Below the pieces are notes generated by a model, which was not told the DNA's origin, ran no database searches, and worked only from the letters and a program-made list of their open reading frames with translations. This document shows, in pieces, positions 1 through 8,631 of a stretch of DNA of 64,000 nt. Location: NCBI GenBank assembly GCA_030829545.1, contig JAURAI010000003.1, positions 1 through 64,000 on the forward strand. Direction: 5' to 3'. A program made the translations under genes and the position numbers. This DNA is from Candidatus Poseidonia sp. (GTDB taxonomy: Archaea; Thermoplasmatota; Poseidoniia; Poseidoniales; Poseidoniaceae). Position 1 is the first letter of the stretch. Every line of letters starts with the position of its first letter.

Positions 1-231
1 AGGACCGCCAGGAGGACCACCGCTCTTCTTAGGACCGCCAGGAGGACCACCGCTCTTCTTAGGACCGCCAGGAGGACCGCCGCTCTTCTTAGGACCGCCA
101 GGAGGACCGCCGCTCTTCTTAGGACCGCCAGGAGGGCCGCCGCTCTTCTTCGGACCGGGAGGACCGCCGCTCTTCTTAGGACCGGGGGGACCGGCGCTCT
201 TCTTGGGACCGGGGGGGCCGCCGCTCTTCTT
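1..231 (-). repeat. In-frame tandem repeat coding for (KKSGGPPGGP)n / (KKSGGPPGP)n
   Basis: Five 30-nt units (1-30, 31-60, 61-90, 91-120, 121-150) followed by three 27-nt units up to 231. On the minus strand the 30-nt unit encodes KKSGGPPGGP and the 27-nt unit KKSGGPPGP, so frame is kept throughout. Units 1 and 2 are identical, as are 3 and 4, which points to recent duplication or slippage. The array may continue beyond position 1. There are no spacers, so it is not CRISPR. Confidence 0.95.
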
Positions 232-1386
232 CGGACCGGGAGGGCCTGACCGAGATGGAGCGGGAGCTTGCTCTTCCTCTTCATCATCTTCAAACATAGC
301 GCCACAATGAGGGCACGTGGAATCGCTTTCTTTCACCAAACCGTCGCATATTTCGCATGCAAACATGTCTTCTTCTGGTTCTTCTTCACCGAGTTTCTCA
401 GTTTTCCCATCCTTCATTCGGAACATGGTGACCGCACATGAGAGGTCATATCCCTTGAGAGCCATTTCAGTTTGGATGGCATGTTCAAAGGCTTGGGTCA
501 AATCTTCGGGAGTGTCCAACACTCTTCCATCGTCGACATAGGTCACATTGACTTGAAATACATCGGATTCCAACTTGCACTGGGGGGCTTCAACGGCGAC
601 ACCACGTTTTCTGGCCACTCTTCGAATGGCTACTTCTGAGATTCTGCGTAGCAGGGCATCATTGGGTGCGTCGGCTTTGCTACCACCAAGTGCGCCTGCC
701 ATGATATCTGCAGCAGGGTTGGCCGAATCACCACCCCCTGCACGGAGATGTGCTGGGAGTTCTCCACCTCCAAGGTTCGCCAAGACATTTGAGGCAGGTG
801 ATTGATTCATCGAGAGCCATTGACTACGTCGCTCATCTTTGACTGCTCGCTCAGCTTCCGCCAATCGGTTGACCATGTCATCGGTTGGCGAATTAGCAGG
901 GTTGTGGGCAATTTTCGTCCCTCCTGGAGAAAGTGGAGAGACATTGCTGGTTGCAGGAAGTGCCCCGCTTGCGATGGATGGCCCTCGGGGGATGGTAGGC
1001 AAATCTGATGCAGGCGGCATGTTCGTGGGCTGAGGTTGAGGGGGAAATTGGTTATTTGGAGGATAGCCTCCGTGCAATGGTTGGTTGGGATATACGCCCG
1101 GTGGAAGGTTTTGTTGTTGTTGAAGCCCTTGTGCAATACCGTGCAACATTTCAGGGGGGACTTGCCCCATTTGGTTCATGTTGTGTTCTTGTTGCATTCG
1201 TTGGTCAGGCCCTGCGACGGGGTCGAAGGTACGTGGCTGCTGAGGGAAAGGTGGAAGGTTTTGAGGAATGTTTTGAGGGGGATTCGGCTGGAAGCCTCCG
1301 GCAACTGAATTATCTTGCCTTGCGCCACATTCCGGGCAGAACATACTGTCCGCTGGAATGACTTCTCCACAAGAACCGCAATTCAT
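1..1386 (-). CDS. Zinc-ribbon protein with proline-rich linker and KKSGGPPGGP repeat tail (3' end cut by window)
   Basis: This frame is open from an ATG at 1386 to position 1 (462 codons, no stop), so the C-terminus lies outside the window and the ORF track omitted it. The N-terminus reads MNCGSCGEVIP and then CPECG, a CxxC...CxxC zinc ribbon. A P/Q/N-rich linker of about 110 residues follows, then a more ordered alpha/beta-looking middle part. A second ribbon (CEICDG...CPHCG) precedes an acidic stretch. The visible end is a Lys-Ser-Gly-Pro tail of tandem 9- and 10-residue units. I do not recognise a family. The layout suggests a cytosolic adaptor or nucleic-acid-associated protein, which is inference. 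It is divergent from the squalene/phytoene synthase gene, about 160 bp away. Confidence 0.8.
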   Translation of the reverse strand, partial: MNCGSCGEVIPADSMFCPECGARQDNSVAGGFQPNPPQNIPQNLPPFPQQPRTFDPVAGPDQRMQQEHNMNQMGQVPPEMLHGIAQGLQQQQNLPPGVYPNQPLHGGYPPNNQFPPQPQPTNMPPASDLPTIPRGPSIASGALPATSNVSPLSPGGTKIAHNPANSPTDDMVNRLAEAERAVKDERRSQWLSMNQSPASNVLANLGGGELPAHLRAGGGDSANPAADIMAGALGGSKADAPNDALLRRISEVAIRRVARKRGVAVEAPQCKLESDVFQVNVTYVDDGRVLDTPEDLTQAFEHAIQTEMALKGYDLSCAVTMFRMKDGKTEKLGEEEPEEDMFACEICDGLVKESDSTCPHCGAMFEDDEEEEQAPAPSRSGPPGPKKSGGPPGPKKSAGPPGPKKSGGPPGPKKSGGPPGGPKKSGGPPGGPKKSGGPPGGPKKSGGPPGGPKKSGGPPGGP

Positions 1387-1547
1387 GGTGCCCTCTCCTG
1401 TAAGATACGCTTGGGTCACCCTTCCTAAAGCATTGTGTTAAAAAGCCATCAATTCTTACCACATCAGAGGAGATATTGCTTGGCAACAAAGACTTGACAC
1501 ATATCTTGATGGAGAGGAGGAATCTGGCGAAGACTGGAGGCCTTCGT

Positions 1548-2564
1548 ATGCCTGTACTCATGAATGCAGAAATTGATGGATTGCTTGAGCGTACATCACG
1601 CTCCTTCTACCCGACCCTGAAATATCTGCCAAAGAAAATTAGGGGACAAATCGGCCTGCTGTATCTGCTCGCCCGTGTTGCAGACACCATTGCAGATTCA
1701 AAGCACGGTGAGACTCAAGTGCTTCTGGACCTTCTGAGCGATTACAACGACGTTGCTCAAGGGCGATCTGAATCACTTCCCGACTTTACTCAAATAGCAG
1801 AGATTCAAACCAATCCACATGAATCTGAACTGCTTCGAAATGTGGAGCCCGTGATAGCAGGACTGCAGGATTATGACGCCGAAGATCAACAACGGATACT
1901 CGAATGCCTTGATGTGATTGTTGGCGGTCAAACGCTTGACCTCCAACGGTTCGGAACTGCGAAAGAAGGAGGCAATATCTCCGCACTATCAAACGAAGAA
2001 GAACTGGACGACTACGCCTTTAGGGTGGCGGGTTGTGTCGGTGTATTTTGGACAAAAATGTCACTTGCCCACTTGATGACACTCCCTCCCGAAAAAGAGA
2101 ACATGTTCATGGAAAACGGGATTCGTTTTGGCAAAGCCCTTCAAATGATCAACATTCTAAGAGACATCCCCGAAGACCTTCGATTTGGCCGTTGCTACAT
2201 TCCACTCAGCTCCTTAGAAGAGCATCATCTTGAGCCAACGAGCCTTCTTGACGAGGAAAACCTCGAGGCTTTTCGTCCTCTTTACGATTCATACCTTGAC
2301 CTCACGAATGAGCATCTCGAAGCCGCAACCGATTATATTCGAATGATTCCTGAGGGCCAATTTCGTCTCAAGGCTTCGGTGATGCTCCCCGTCCTTATCG
2401 GCCAACGCACTGTTACGCTGCTGCGAACAGGGAATATACTGAACTCAGATGAACGCATCAAGGTGACCCGAGATGAAATTAAATCCTACGCAAGAAAGTT
2501 GCTTCGAGCCCTTGTCATACCTGGTGGAGTACGAAGGTTACTGGAAAAGAACAAAGACCGTTAA
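1548..2564 (+). CDS. Squalene/phytoene synthase family protein (first of a tandem pair)
   Basis: Head-to-head prenyltransferase, about 338 residues. These enzymes condense two prenyl diphosphates (FPP or GGPP) to squalene- or phytoene-type products. Both aspartate-rich Mg-diphosphate motifs are visible: DTIAD within ARVADTIADS, and DIPED within NILRDIPEDLRFGRCYIP. The SRSFYPTLKYLP segment near the N-terminus is typical of the family. The track start at 1476 is a TTG. The ATG at 1548 follows GGAGG with 7-nt spacing and is preferred; 1509 is an alternative. No C-terminal membrane anchor is evident. A second family member follows 124 bp downstream, recalling HpnC/HpnD or CrtM/CrtB pairs. Substrate length cannot be told from sequence alone. 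Confidence 0.88.
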   Translation: MPVLMNAEIDGLLERTSRSFYPTLKYLPKKIRGQIGLLYLLARVADTIADSKHGETQVLLDLLSDYNDVAQGRSESLPDFTQIAEIQTNPHESELLRNVEPVIAGLQDYDAEDQQRILECLDVIVGGQTLDLQRFGTAKEGGNISALSNEEELDDYAFRVAGCVGVFWTKMSLAHLMTLPPEKENMFMENGIRFGKALQMINILRDIPEDLRFGRCYIPLSSLEEHHLEPTSLLDEENLEAFRPLYDSYLDLTNEHLEAATDYIRMIPEGQFRLKASVMLPVLIGQRTVTLLRTGNILNSDERIKVTRDEIKSYARKLLRALVIPGGVRRLLEKNKDR

Positions 2565-2570
2565 TTTCAT

Positions 2571-2578
2571 TCTATAGA
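2571..2578. other. TCTATAGA palindrome, site 1 (intergenic)
   Basis: One of seven copies of YTCTATAGAR in the window, and the only one clearly outside a gene. It lies 6 bp after the stop of the first synthase gene. See findings. Confidence 0.6.
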
Positions 2579-2688
2579 AATTAAATAGTAAGTGATTTAT
2601 TGCTTACATTATCCGAAGGAATACCTTTCCATTCGCACTTACGAAGGGAGGTCTCTTAAACAAGGGACGCGAGGGATTGTCGGATAGG

Positions 2689-3987
2689 ATGTTGGAACGC
2701 CGCAAACCACTCGACCTTCTGTTCCCTCTCAAGGGGAACGCCTCATCCCGCTCGGAAGAGGAAGATGTTCGGCCTCCAACCACACTTGAACGTCTCCGAG
2801 CAGGTGTCACACTCGCTCGAGATGCGGTGAAGGCTGTCAGTGTTACGGCCATGGAAGCCCTCAGAGAAGGTGCATCATTTATCGGGATTGTTGGTGAGAC
2901 CAATGAACTGGTTGATCCCTTCGAGTATCTTGACGCACCGATTTGGTCCGAACACCCTCCGGCTGAATTGTACAAGTTAGCCTACCGGTACTGCGAAGAA
3001 CTCACACGACGAGAGGCTGGCAATTTTTATCATTCGTTCAAGTACTTGCCCGATGAACAGCGCATGGCCATGTGTGCCATCTATGCCTTCTGTCGACGAG
3101 CAGACGACATCGCCGACGGTGATTGGGCAGACCGATTCCCCGGTAGTAAAGGCGAGATGGACCCTGAGGCAGTGACCTACCGCAACAAATTGGAATCGCT
3201 TCAAAACCGAGGCACCATTCTCGATGAAGAAGCCTACCACAATAAAATCACACAATTGTTCTTCTTCCGCAAGAAGCTCTCAACCTGTTACAGCGATGTC
3301 TATTCCACTGACCCTGTCTTCTTGGCACTCAAAGACACTGTTGACCGATATGGAATCCAGCGCGATGTCTTTGACGACCTCATTTCTGGCATGGAAGATG
3401 ACCTCTACAACAACCGGTATCGAAGTTTTGACGAACTGTACGTATACTGCTACAGGGTCGCTTCTGTGGTTGGATTAATGTGCATCGAAGTCTATGGATA
3501 CGACGACCCAAGGGCGAAGAAATTTGCAGAGTCATGGGGCATCTTCATGCAATTAACCAATGTCTTGAGAGATGTTGGCGAAGATATCCAACGTGACCGT
3601 GTCTATCTTCCCCTTGATGAACTTGAACGTAATGAAATGCGTGAGGAAGAACTGAACGGTCGAATCGTACTGAACAAACATTGGGAACCTTATGTCCGCC
3701 AATATGCTGCACGAGCGCGCACCTATCTCGAAGAGGCACGGGCGCTTCTTCCACTCTTGCCTCGTCGTACACGGTATTCTCCAGCCGCCATGATCGCTTT
3801 TTATGACAAAATTTTGCGGCAAATCGAAAAACAGCAAGGCGATGTGTTCACTCGTCGTGTGAAACTGAACAAAATTCAGAAAATTTCTCTTGCAGCTGCA
3901 GTGTATTTGCGTCATCGATTCCTTCCCGCATTCCTTGACCCTGTATGGGGCGCTCTTGCCAAGGTTGGAATTCTTCCTGCTGTTTGA
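2689..3987 (+). CDS. crtB: Phytoene/squalene synthase with N-terminal extension
   Basis: Second head-to-head prenyltransferase of the pair, about 432 residues. The catalytic core begins near residue 95 with YCEELTRREAGNFYHSFKYLP. It carries DDIAD (FCRRADDIADGDW) and DVGED (NVLRDVGEDIQRDRVYLP), the two metal-diphosphate motifs. This core looks like bacterial-type phytoene synthase (CrtB/HpnD). The first 90 or so residues are a basic, less conserved extension. The track start 2677 is TTG; the in-frame ATG at 2689 is preferred. In marine group II archaea such enzymes feed carotenoid and retinal synthesis for rhodopsin (lineage knowledge; no rhodopsin gene is in this window). The symbol is by similarity and the product is not proven. 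Confidence 0.85.
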   Translation: MLERRKPLDLLFPLKGNASSRSEEEDVRPPTTLERLRAGVTLARDAVKAVSVTAMEALREGASFIGIVGETNELVDPFEYLDAPIWSEHPPAELYKLAYRYCEELTRREAGNFYHSFKYLPDEQRMAMCAIYAFCRRADDIADGDWADRFPGSKGEMDPEAVTYRNKLESLQNRGTILDEEAYHNKITQLFFFRKKLSTCYSDVYSTDPVFLALKDTVDRYGIQRDVFDDLISGMEDDLYNNRYRSFDELYVYCYRVASVVGLMCIEVYGYDDPRAKKFAESWGIFMQLTNVLRDVGEDIQRDRVYLPLDELERNEMREEELNGRIVLNKHWEPYVRQYAARARTYLEEARALLPLLPRRTRYSPAAMIAFYDKILRQIEKQQGDVFTRRVKLNKIQKISLAAAVYLRHRFLPAFLDPVWGALAKVGILPAV

Positions 3988-4032
3988 AGGCCCTTCACAT
4001 CATCTTATATGCCCTGTATCATTCGTGGATTT

Positions 4033-4380
4033 ATGTCCATCATCGATGCATACAACGAAGCCTGGAGAAACGGAAATATTGAAGCTCTAACTGAGATTCT
4101 TCACGACGATTTTGAATTCAATCCGCATGTTGGTGGAGTTGTGATGGGAAAGTCCGATATCATCGCTTTTGCGCAAATGGGAGCAGTCACTCCAGAAAAC
4201 CAACGCACCCTCTTTGAGAACAGCGAGGTCGGAGTAGCTCATTCAATCGCACATTTTGCAAACGGGTCAACCTCGGAGGCAGTTCTTTCCTTCCTTCGGT
4301 TCAAAGATGGGAAAATCCTTTCCATGGAAACGGGTGCAACACCACTTTCCGATGACTACAAACTCGTCGGAACTGATTGA
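4033..4380 (+). CDS. NTF2-like / SnoaL-type small protein
   Basis: About 115 residues from the ATG at 4033. The track start at 4009 adds MPCIIRGF, which lacks support. The sequence IIDAYNEAWRNGNIEALTEILHDDFEFNPH is the usual opening of the NTF2/SnoaL cone-shaped fold: a helix followed by a strand with acidic residues. A gly-rich GGVVMGKSDI loop and a C-terminal sheet (AVLSFLRFKDGKILSME) follow. Such proteins are small ligand-binding pockets or isomerases, so the specific role is unknown. It follows the second synthase by 45 bp on the same strand and could be co-transcribed. Confidence 0.65.
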   Translation: MSIIDAYNEAWRNGNIEALTEILHDDFEFNPHVGGVVMGKSDIIAFAQMGAVTPENQRTLFENSEVGVAHSIAHFANGSTSEAVLSFLRFKDGKILSMETGATPLSDDYKLVGTD

Positions 4381-4388
4381 GGATAATC

Positions 4389-4403
4389 GCCTTTTCCAAA
4401 GGC
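4389..4403. terminator. Short hairpin between convergent genes
   Basis: GCCTTT-TCC-AAAGGC forms a perfect 6-bp stem with a 3-nt loop. It lies in the 40-bp gap between the stop of the NTF2-like gene and the stop of the acyl-CoA dehydrogenase gene. There is no strong U-run, so a terminator role is a guess. Confidence 0.35.
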
Positions 4404-4420
4404 AAGTAAATCAAACAGTC

Positions 4421-5596
4421 TTAGGCGTTGCGAGTGAAAGCTTGGATACCTGTAATGTAGCGTCCGAGAATCAAATTATGGATGTCGTGTGTGCCCTCAT
4501 AGGTTTTCACCGATTCCAGGTTTGCCATGTGACGCATCACAGGGTACTCATCCAGAATACCATTGGCCCCGTGTATGTCTCGAGAGACCCGTGCGATTTC
4601 AAGTGCGATATCGACGTTGTTCATCTTTGCAAGTGATATCTGTTCGGGGAACCATGTTCCATCATCTTTCTTTTTACCGAGATGGTATGCAAGGAGTTGT
4701 CCTTTCGTAATTTCACGCAGCATCCATGCGAGTTTGTTTTGAATCAATTGATAGGATGCAATGGGATGGTCAAATTGGATTCTTGACAGGGAGTAGGTTT
4801 TGGCACTGTGGAAACAGGCCATAGCAGAACCAAGGACGCCCCATGAAATTCCATAGCGTGCATTGTTTAAGCACGAAAATGGACCACGCAGACCCTTGAC
4901 TCCTGGAAGGATACGGTCCTTTGGAATCTTACAGTCTTGGAAGACAAGTTCACTTGTTACACTGGCTTTGAGCGAATGCTTCCCTTTCATCTCTGGAGCA
5001 AAGAAGCCTTCGTCATCCTTTTCGACAATGAAACCACGAATGACGCCGTCTAATTTTGCCCAAACAACGGCAACTTGTGCAATGGTTCCGTTCGTGATCC
5101 ACATCTTGGCCCCGTTGAGCAGGTAGTGATCTCCCTTGTCTTCGGCCTTCGTGACCATGTCACCAGGATTGGAACCGTAGTCAGGCTCGGTAAGGCCGAA
5201 GCAACCGACCCATTCCCCTGATGCCATTTTTGGAAGATACTTTTCTTTTTGCTCCTCCGTACCGAAATCCCAAATTGGATACATGGCAAGGGAGCCTTGG
5301 ACGGAGGCAAAGGAGCGCAATCCACTGTCGCCACGCTCTAATTCTTGGCAAATCAAACCATAGGCAACATAGGACAATCCCGGGCAGCCATAGCCCTTGA
5401 GCGGAGCACCTAGAACACCCATCTCACCGAGAGCGACGCGCCATTCATCGTAGAATACACCATCTTCACAGGCTTGTTCAATTTTAGGAATAACGGCCTC
5501 GTCAACCCACTCACGAACCATGTCTCGAATCATGATTTCTTCTTCTGTCAAGAGACTTTCAATATCGTAGAAATCAAGACCTTCAAACGGTTCCAT
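4421..5596 (-). CDS. gcdH: Glutaryl-CoA dehydrogenase-like acyl-CoA dehydrogenase
   Basis: FAD-dependent enzyme, 391 residues. Glutaryl-CoA dehydrogenase oxidises and decarboxylates glutaryl-CoA to crotonyl-CoA in lysine/tryptophan breakdown and passes electrons to ETF. Diagnostic stretches are RSFASVQGSLAMYPI, CFGLTEPDYGSNPGDM (FAD/substrate loop) and YEGTHDIHNLILGRYITG near the end, where the glutamate of YEGTHD (about residue 367) is the expected catalytic base. The arginine in RSFASVQ matches the residue thought to bind the glutaryl carboxylate. The start MEPFEGLDFYDI is an ATG. EtfBA, its expected electron acceptor, is encoded at 9.6-11.3 kb. Another short-chain acyl-CoA substrate remains possible. 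Confidence 0.9.
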   Translation of the reverse strand: MEPFEGLDFYDIESLLTEEEIMIRDMVREWVDEAVIPKIEQACEDGVFYDEWRVALGEMGVLGAPLKGYGCPGLSYVAYGLICQELERGDSGLRSFASVQGSLAMYPIWDFGTEEQKEKYLPKMASGEWVGCFGLTEPDYGSNPGDMVTKAEDKGDHYLLNGAKMWITNGTIAQVAVVWAKLDGVIRGFIVEKDDEGFFAPEMKGKHSLKASVTSELVFQDCKIPKDRILPGVKGLRGPFSCLNNARYGISWGVLGSAMACFHSAKTYSLSRIQFDHPIASYQLIQNKLAWMLREITKGQLLAYHLGKKKDDGTWFPEQISLAKMNNVDIALEIARVSRDIHGANGILDEYPVMRHMANLESVKTYEGTHDIHNLILGRYITGIQAFTRNA

Positions 5597-5668
5597 GGGC
5601 TTCCCTCATGTGGATGTCTTCGCCCGTGCTTCATCAACATAACTCTTGGGCCACAGGAAATCTAGAAC

Positions 5669-6865
5669 TCATTTGCCTTTGAATCGCCATTGATTGTATT
5701 TCTTTTGCAACCAAGGACTGTTCATGTAAATCAGTCCTATAATGACACCGGGAACCGAGATAGCCACTGCGCCGAGAACGAGGATGGTCATGATACCAGC
5801 TTCAACTTCTTCAACAAGTGGCGAGAAGGCGACGATGTTTCCGAACTCGGTGACCATGTACCCGTTGTTTGTACTCGTCTCCCAAACCACTGCGAGGGTT
5901 CGTCCTGCAATGATTTCGTCCCAGGCGGCGGCGTCCTCGGCAAGAAGAACGGTGTAGGCTTTGTTGAGCAGAGGGTTATGGCGAACGATGCTCATCGGCG
6001 CCATCTTGACCAACGTTGTACCGCTATGACCCGTATCTACACCGATTTGTTCGCCTGAGGGCAGGTCAAAAATCAGCGTTTCTTCAGCCTTTGACTGACT
6101 TGCATCGATGGTATTGATTCGAATCGCTTTGCTTTTCAATCCGCTGGCGAAGCCGACGCATTCGTTGAGAGTCGGGTCTGCACAATCCATGCCGACCCAT
6201 GTTTCACCCGATGTTTGGGCGATCCAAGTGACCGCATGACCTTGGTCAATAACGGCGATGCCTTCGTCGATGGTCGTCATGAAACAGACGTTGTAATTAC
6301 GGTGGCAATCCATGTCGGTGATTTCACTGACACCGTTGTTACCAAGCGCTTCGAAGCCCGTATGTTCGGCGAATTTCCACAATGAACCATCCTCAGCACC
6401 CACATAGGCAAAGTCGCCAGCAGGGCGCCAAGCGACGGCTGTGAGATTTTTCCCAAACACCGCAAAGGTTCCGTTAACGTTGGTTACCCCGTGGTCATAC
6501 GAGTCGTAGCGCATAGCAAGACCGTCGTCACCGACCAAAAGGGCGGTATTGCCGCGTGGATGCCAGTCAATATGGTGGATGGTTGAAGACCGCCCCGTCA
6601 ATAATTCTACATCCATTTCTCGATTGTCTGCCTCATCTGCTGACAGCAGGCGTGCGTAACCGTCCATACCTGCGATCAGAACATCCATCCCATCAGGTGA
6701 AACGGCTCCCGTCCTGATGCCTAAATCACGTTCCGCAAGAACGCCTCCATCTCTCAATTCAATGCGCGTTACCAGGTCGGCAGAAACAGACGGAAGAAGC
6801 ATGAGAGTGATGCAAACCATGGCCATAAGCACGCGTCGCATTGATTCCGCCACCGAACTCTGCAT
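5669..6865 (-). CDS. Secreted/membrane-anchored beta-propeller (WD40-like) protein
   Basis: About 398 residues from the ATG at 6865, preceded by a GAGGGGAGGGG purine-rich site; the track start is 26 codons upstream. The N-terminus (RRVLMAMVCITLMLLPSVSA) is a signal peptide or anchor. The body has repeated blade-like units such as IHHIDWHPRGNTALLVGDDGLAMRYD and VAWRPAGDFAYVGAEDGSLWKF, typical of WD40/propeller folds. A hydrophobic segment near residues 350-375 (IMTILVLGAVAISVPGVIIGLIYM) is followed by a basic tail ending in KKYNQWRFKGK, giving an extracytoplasmic propeller with a short cytoplasmic C-terminus. The function is unknown. Three more large extracytoplasmic or propeller proteins occur in this window. 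Confidence 0.75.
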   Translation of the reverse strand: MQSSVAESMRRVLMAMVCITLMLLPSVSADLVTRIELRDGGVLAERDLGIRTGAVSPDGMDVLIAGMDGYARLLSADEADNREMDVELLTGRSSTIHHIDWHPRGNTALLVGDDGLAMRYDSYDHGVTNVNGTFAVFGKNLTAVAWRPAGDFAYVGAEDGSLWKFAEHTGFEALGNNGVSEITDMDCHRNYNVCFMTTIDEGIAVIDQGHAVTWIAQTSGETWVGMDCADPTLNECVGFASGLKSKAIRINTIDASQSKAEETLIFDLPSGEQIGVDTGHSGTTLVKMAPMSIVRHNPLLNKAYTVLLAEDAAAWDEIIAGRTLAVVWETSTNNGYMVTEFGNIVAFSPLVEEVEAGIMTILVLGAVAISVPGVIIGLIYMNSPWLQKKYNQWRFKGK

Positions 6866-6945
6866 GAAAACCCCTCCCCTCAGAACCTCTCGCTTTGATT
6901 GCGATGAACGGTGAGCCTTATGGGGCGAAGTCGGCTGCCCCAAGC

Positions 6946-7470
6946 ATGGAGCGATTTGCTGTAAAACGAGGCCTTGTGAAATCTACGGGTGGAAATGCTG
7001 GATTGGCGAAATTAGCGACCACCTATTTTGAAAACATCAACGTTGATTCTGAGGGCGTATTTACCGGCTCCTATGGACTGCTTGTCCAAGTTCAAGGATC
7101 GTATGATAGCGCAGGAAAATTGGCTGTTGAAGTCGAACAAATGAAAGGTGACGCTTTGGGTGAATTCCTCGAAAGCGACGGTGGTCGAGAGAAAGCAATG
7201 GAATCACGACGTCGTTGGTCCTCCTTCCTTGACGAAGCAACGGGATACAACGCCAAACAGCGCGGAGACAAAGCGAAGGAAGAAGCAAAGAAATTCTCCA
7301 AGGCTAAATCTGCGATCAAGATGGCTCATAAGTCAATGCAATTGATTTCAGGCCTCGACGAAAGCGTGATTGCAAAAGCCAACGAACTCATCCAAGCCCT
7401 CGAAGAAAAAATTGAGGCAGGAGAACCACCTTCTGAAACGCAGGTGAAAAAGCTCAACGATTTATTCTGA
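6946..7470 (+). CDS. Conserved protein, possibly DUF5611-like
   Basis: About 174 residues from the ATG at 6946; in-frame ATGs at 6895 and 6904 are alternatives. The N-terminal 70 residues (KRGLVKSTGGNAGLAKLATTYFENINVDSEGVFTGSYGLLVQVQG, then KLAVEVEQMKGD) look like a compact alpha/beta domain. They remind me of DUF5611, a domain I recall from Thermoplasmata; this is from memory and unverified. The second half is a Lys/Ala/Glu-rich helical region that could form a coiled coil. It ends 9 nt before tyrS on the same strand, so the two are probably co-transcribed. The biochemical role is unknown. Confidence 0.65.
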   Translation: MERFAVKRGLVKSTGGNAGLAKLATTYFENINVDSEGVFTGSYGLLVQVQGSYDSAGKLAVEVEQMKGDALGEFLESDGGREKAMESRRRWSSFLDEATGYNAKQRGDKAKEEAKKFSKAKSAIKMAHKSMQLISGLDESVIAKANELIQALEEKIEAGEPPSETQVKKLNDLF

Positions 7471-7479
7471 GGAACACCT

Positions 7480-8625
7480 ATGTCATCAACACAGGATATC
7501 ACTGCGTTGATGGAGGCTACCGACGGCGTGAGCAATCTAAACGAGATGCAAAGACAGCGCCTTGAAGCCATGATTGGTACGGTGCAAGAAGTCGTTGGAA
7601 TGGACCACCTCGTCCATTGCCTCGAGAATGGCACATCCCATTCAGGCAACGATGTCATTCAGTGCTATGTTGGCTTTGAACCGAGCGGAAAGGCCCACAT
7701 CGGTTGGAAGGTCTTGTCTCTGCAACTTCGCCGAATGTTGGACGCTGGAGCCAATGTCATGATTTTCCTCGCTGATTGGCACGCATGGGTAAACGACAAA
7801 TTCAACGGAAATATGGATGCAATTCAGCGAACTGCCGAATACATGGAAGATACATTTCGTGCATTGCTTCACCACCCACCAGAAGGAGAAGGTGCTGGGG
7901 AGTTGCAATTCAAGTGGGCCTCCGAATTGATGGAGTCGGGTGATTACTGGGCCCGAGTGCTCCGCTGCTCAAAGGGTGCCACGCTCGCTATGGTTCGCAA
8001 AACCTTCACCATCATGGGTCGTGATGAGGCATCATCAGACCATGACCTTTCCAAATTCTATTACCCTGCCATGCAAGCATCTGATATCTTCGAAATGGAC
8101 ATTGACGTAGCCTTGGGCGGCATGGATCAGCGTAAAGCACACATGTTCATGCGTGACGTTGCCTCAAAGTATGGGTGGCCAAAGGCGACATGTCTGCATA
8201 CACCGATCATCTCTTCGCTCAAAGCGTCGGGAAGCAGAATGGAATCTTTTGACCATAAGATGTCAAAATCTGACCCCGGCGGTGCCCTTTTACTGCATGA
8301 TACACATGAACATATCCGGAAAAAGATGAGGAAGGCCTACATCTCTCCCGATGATGAACAATCGCCTGTTTACGAACTCGCTGAGCATATCGTGCTCGCC
8401 GAATTTGGGGAAATTTGTGTGACGCCAGACCCACGTTTTGGTGAGCCAAGTGTTTGGACCTCCCTCGACGACTTCCGTGCTGCAGTCATGGACGGAAGCC
8501 TCCATCCTCTTGATGCGAAATTTGGAGTTGCGGACGGGTTGGCCAAAGGCCTCGAGTCGGTTCATGCTCACTTTTCAGAACACCCAGATAAGCTGGACAT
8601 CGTTACTGAATTGATGAATTCATGA
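7480..8625 (+). CDS. tyrS: Tyrosyl-tRNA synthetase (archaeal type)
   Basis: Class I aminoacyl-tRNA synthetase charging tRNA-Tyr, 381 residues. The HIGH-equivalent is AHIGWKV (near residue 70) and the KMSKS loop is HKMSKSDPGG (near residue 260). MDQRKAHMFMRDVA and MRKAYISP are typical of archaeal/eukaryotic TyrRS. The bacterial S4 domain is absent. About 45 residues precede the catalytic fold, slightly more than the shortest archaeal enzymes. The start is an ATG 9 nt after the preceding gene. Its stop lies 6 bp from the convergent MCM-like gene. Confidence 0.93.
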   Translation: MSSTQDITALMEATDGVSNLNEMQRQRLEAMIGTVQEVVGMDHLVHCLENGTSHSGNDVIQCYVGFEPSGKAHIGWKVLSLQLRRMLDAGANVMIFLADWHAWVNDKFNGNMDAIQRTAEYMEDTFRALLHHPPEGEGAGELQFKWASELMESGDYWARVLRCSKGATLAMVRKTFTIMGRDEASSDHDLSKFYYPAMQASDIFEMDIDVALGGMDQRKAHMFMRDVASKYGWPKATCLHTPIISSLKASGSRMESFDHKMSKSDPGGALLLHDTHEHIRKKMRKAYISPDDEQSPVYELAEHIVLAEFGEICVTPDPRFGEPSVWTSLDDFRAAVMDGSLHPLDAKFGVADGLAKGLESVHAHFSEHPDKLDIVTELMNS

Positions 8626-8631
8626 AGAAAG

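Noticed and set aside
1-231. Regular 30-nt repeats as a CRISPR array
   Set aside because: Units are directly contiguous without spacers and stay in frame, coding for KKSGGPPGGP.
807-1136. Minus and plus ORFs within 800-1360
   Set aside because: They are alternative frames of the P/Q-rich region of the open gene 1-1386.
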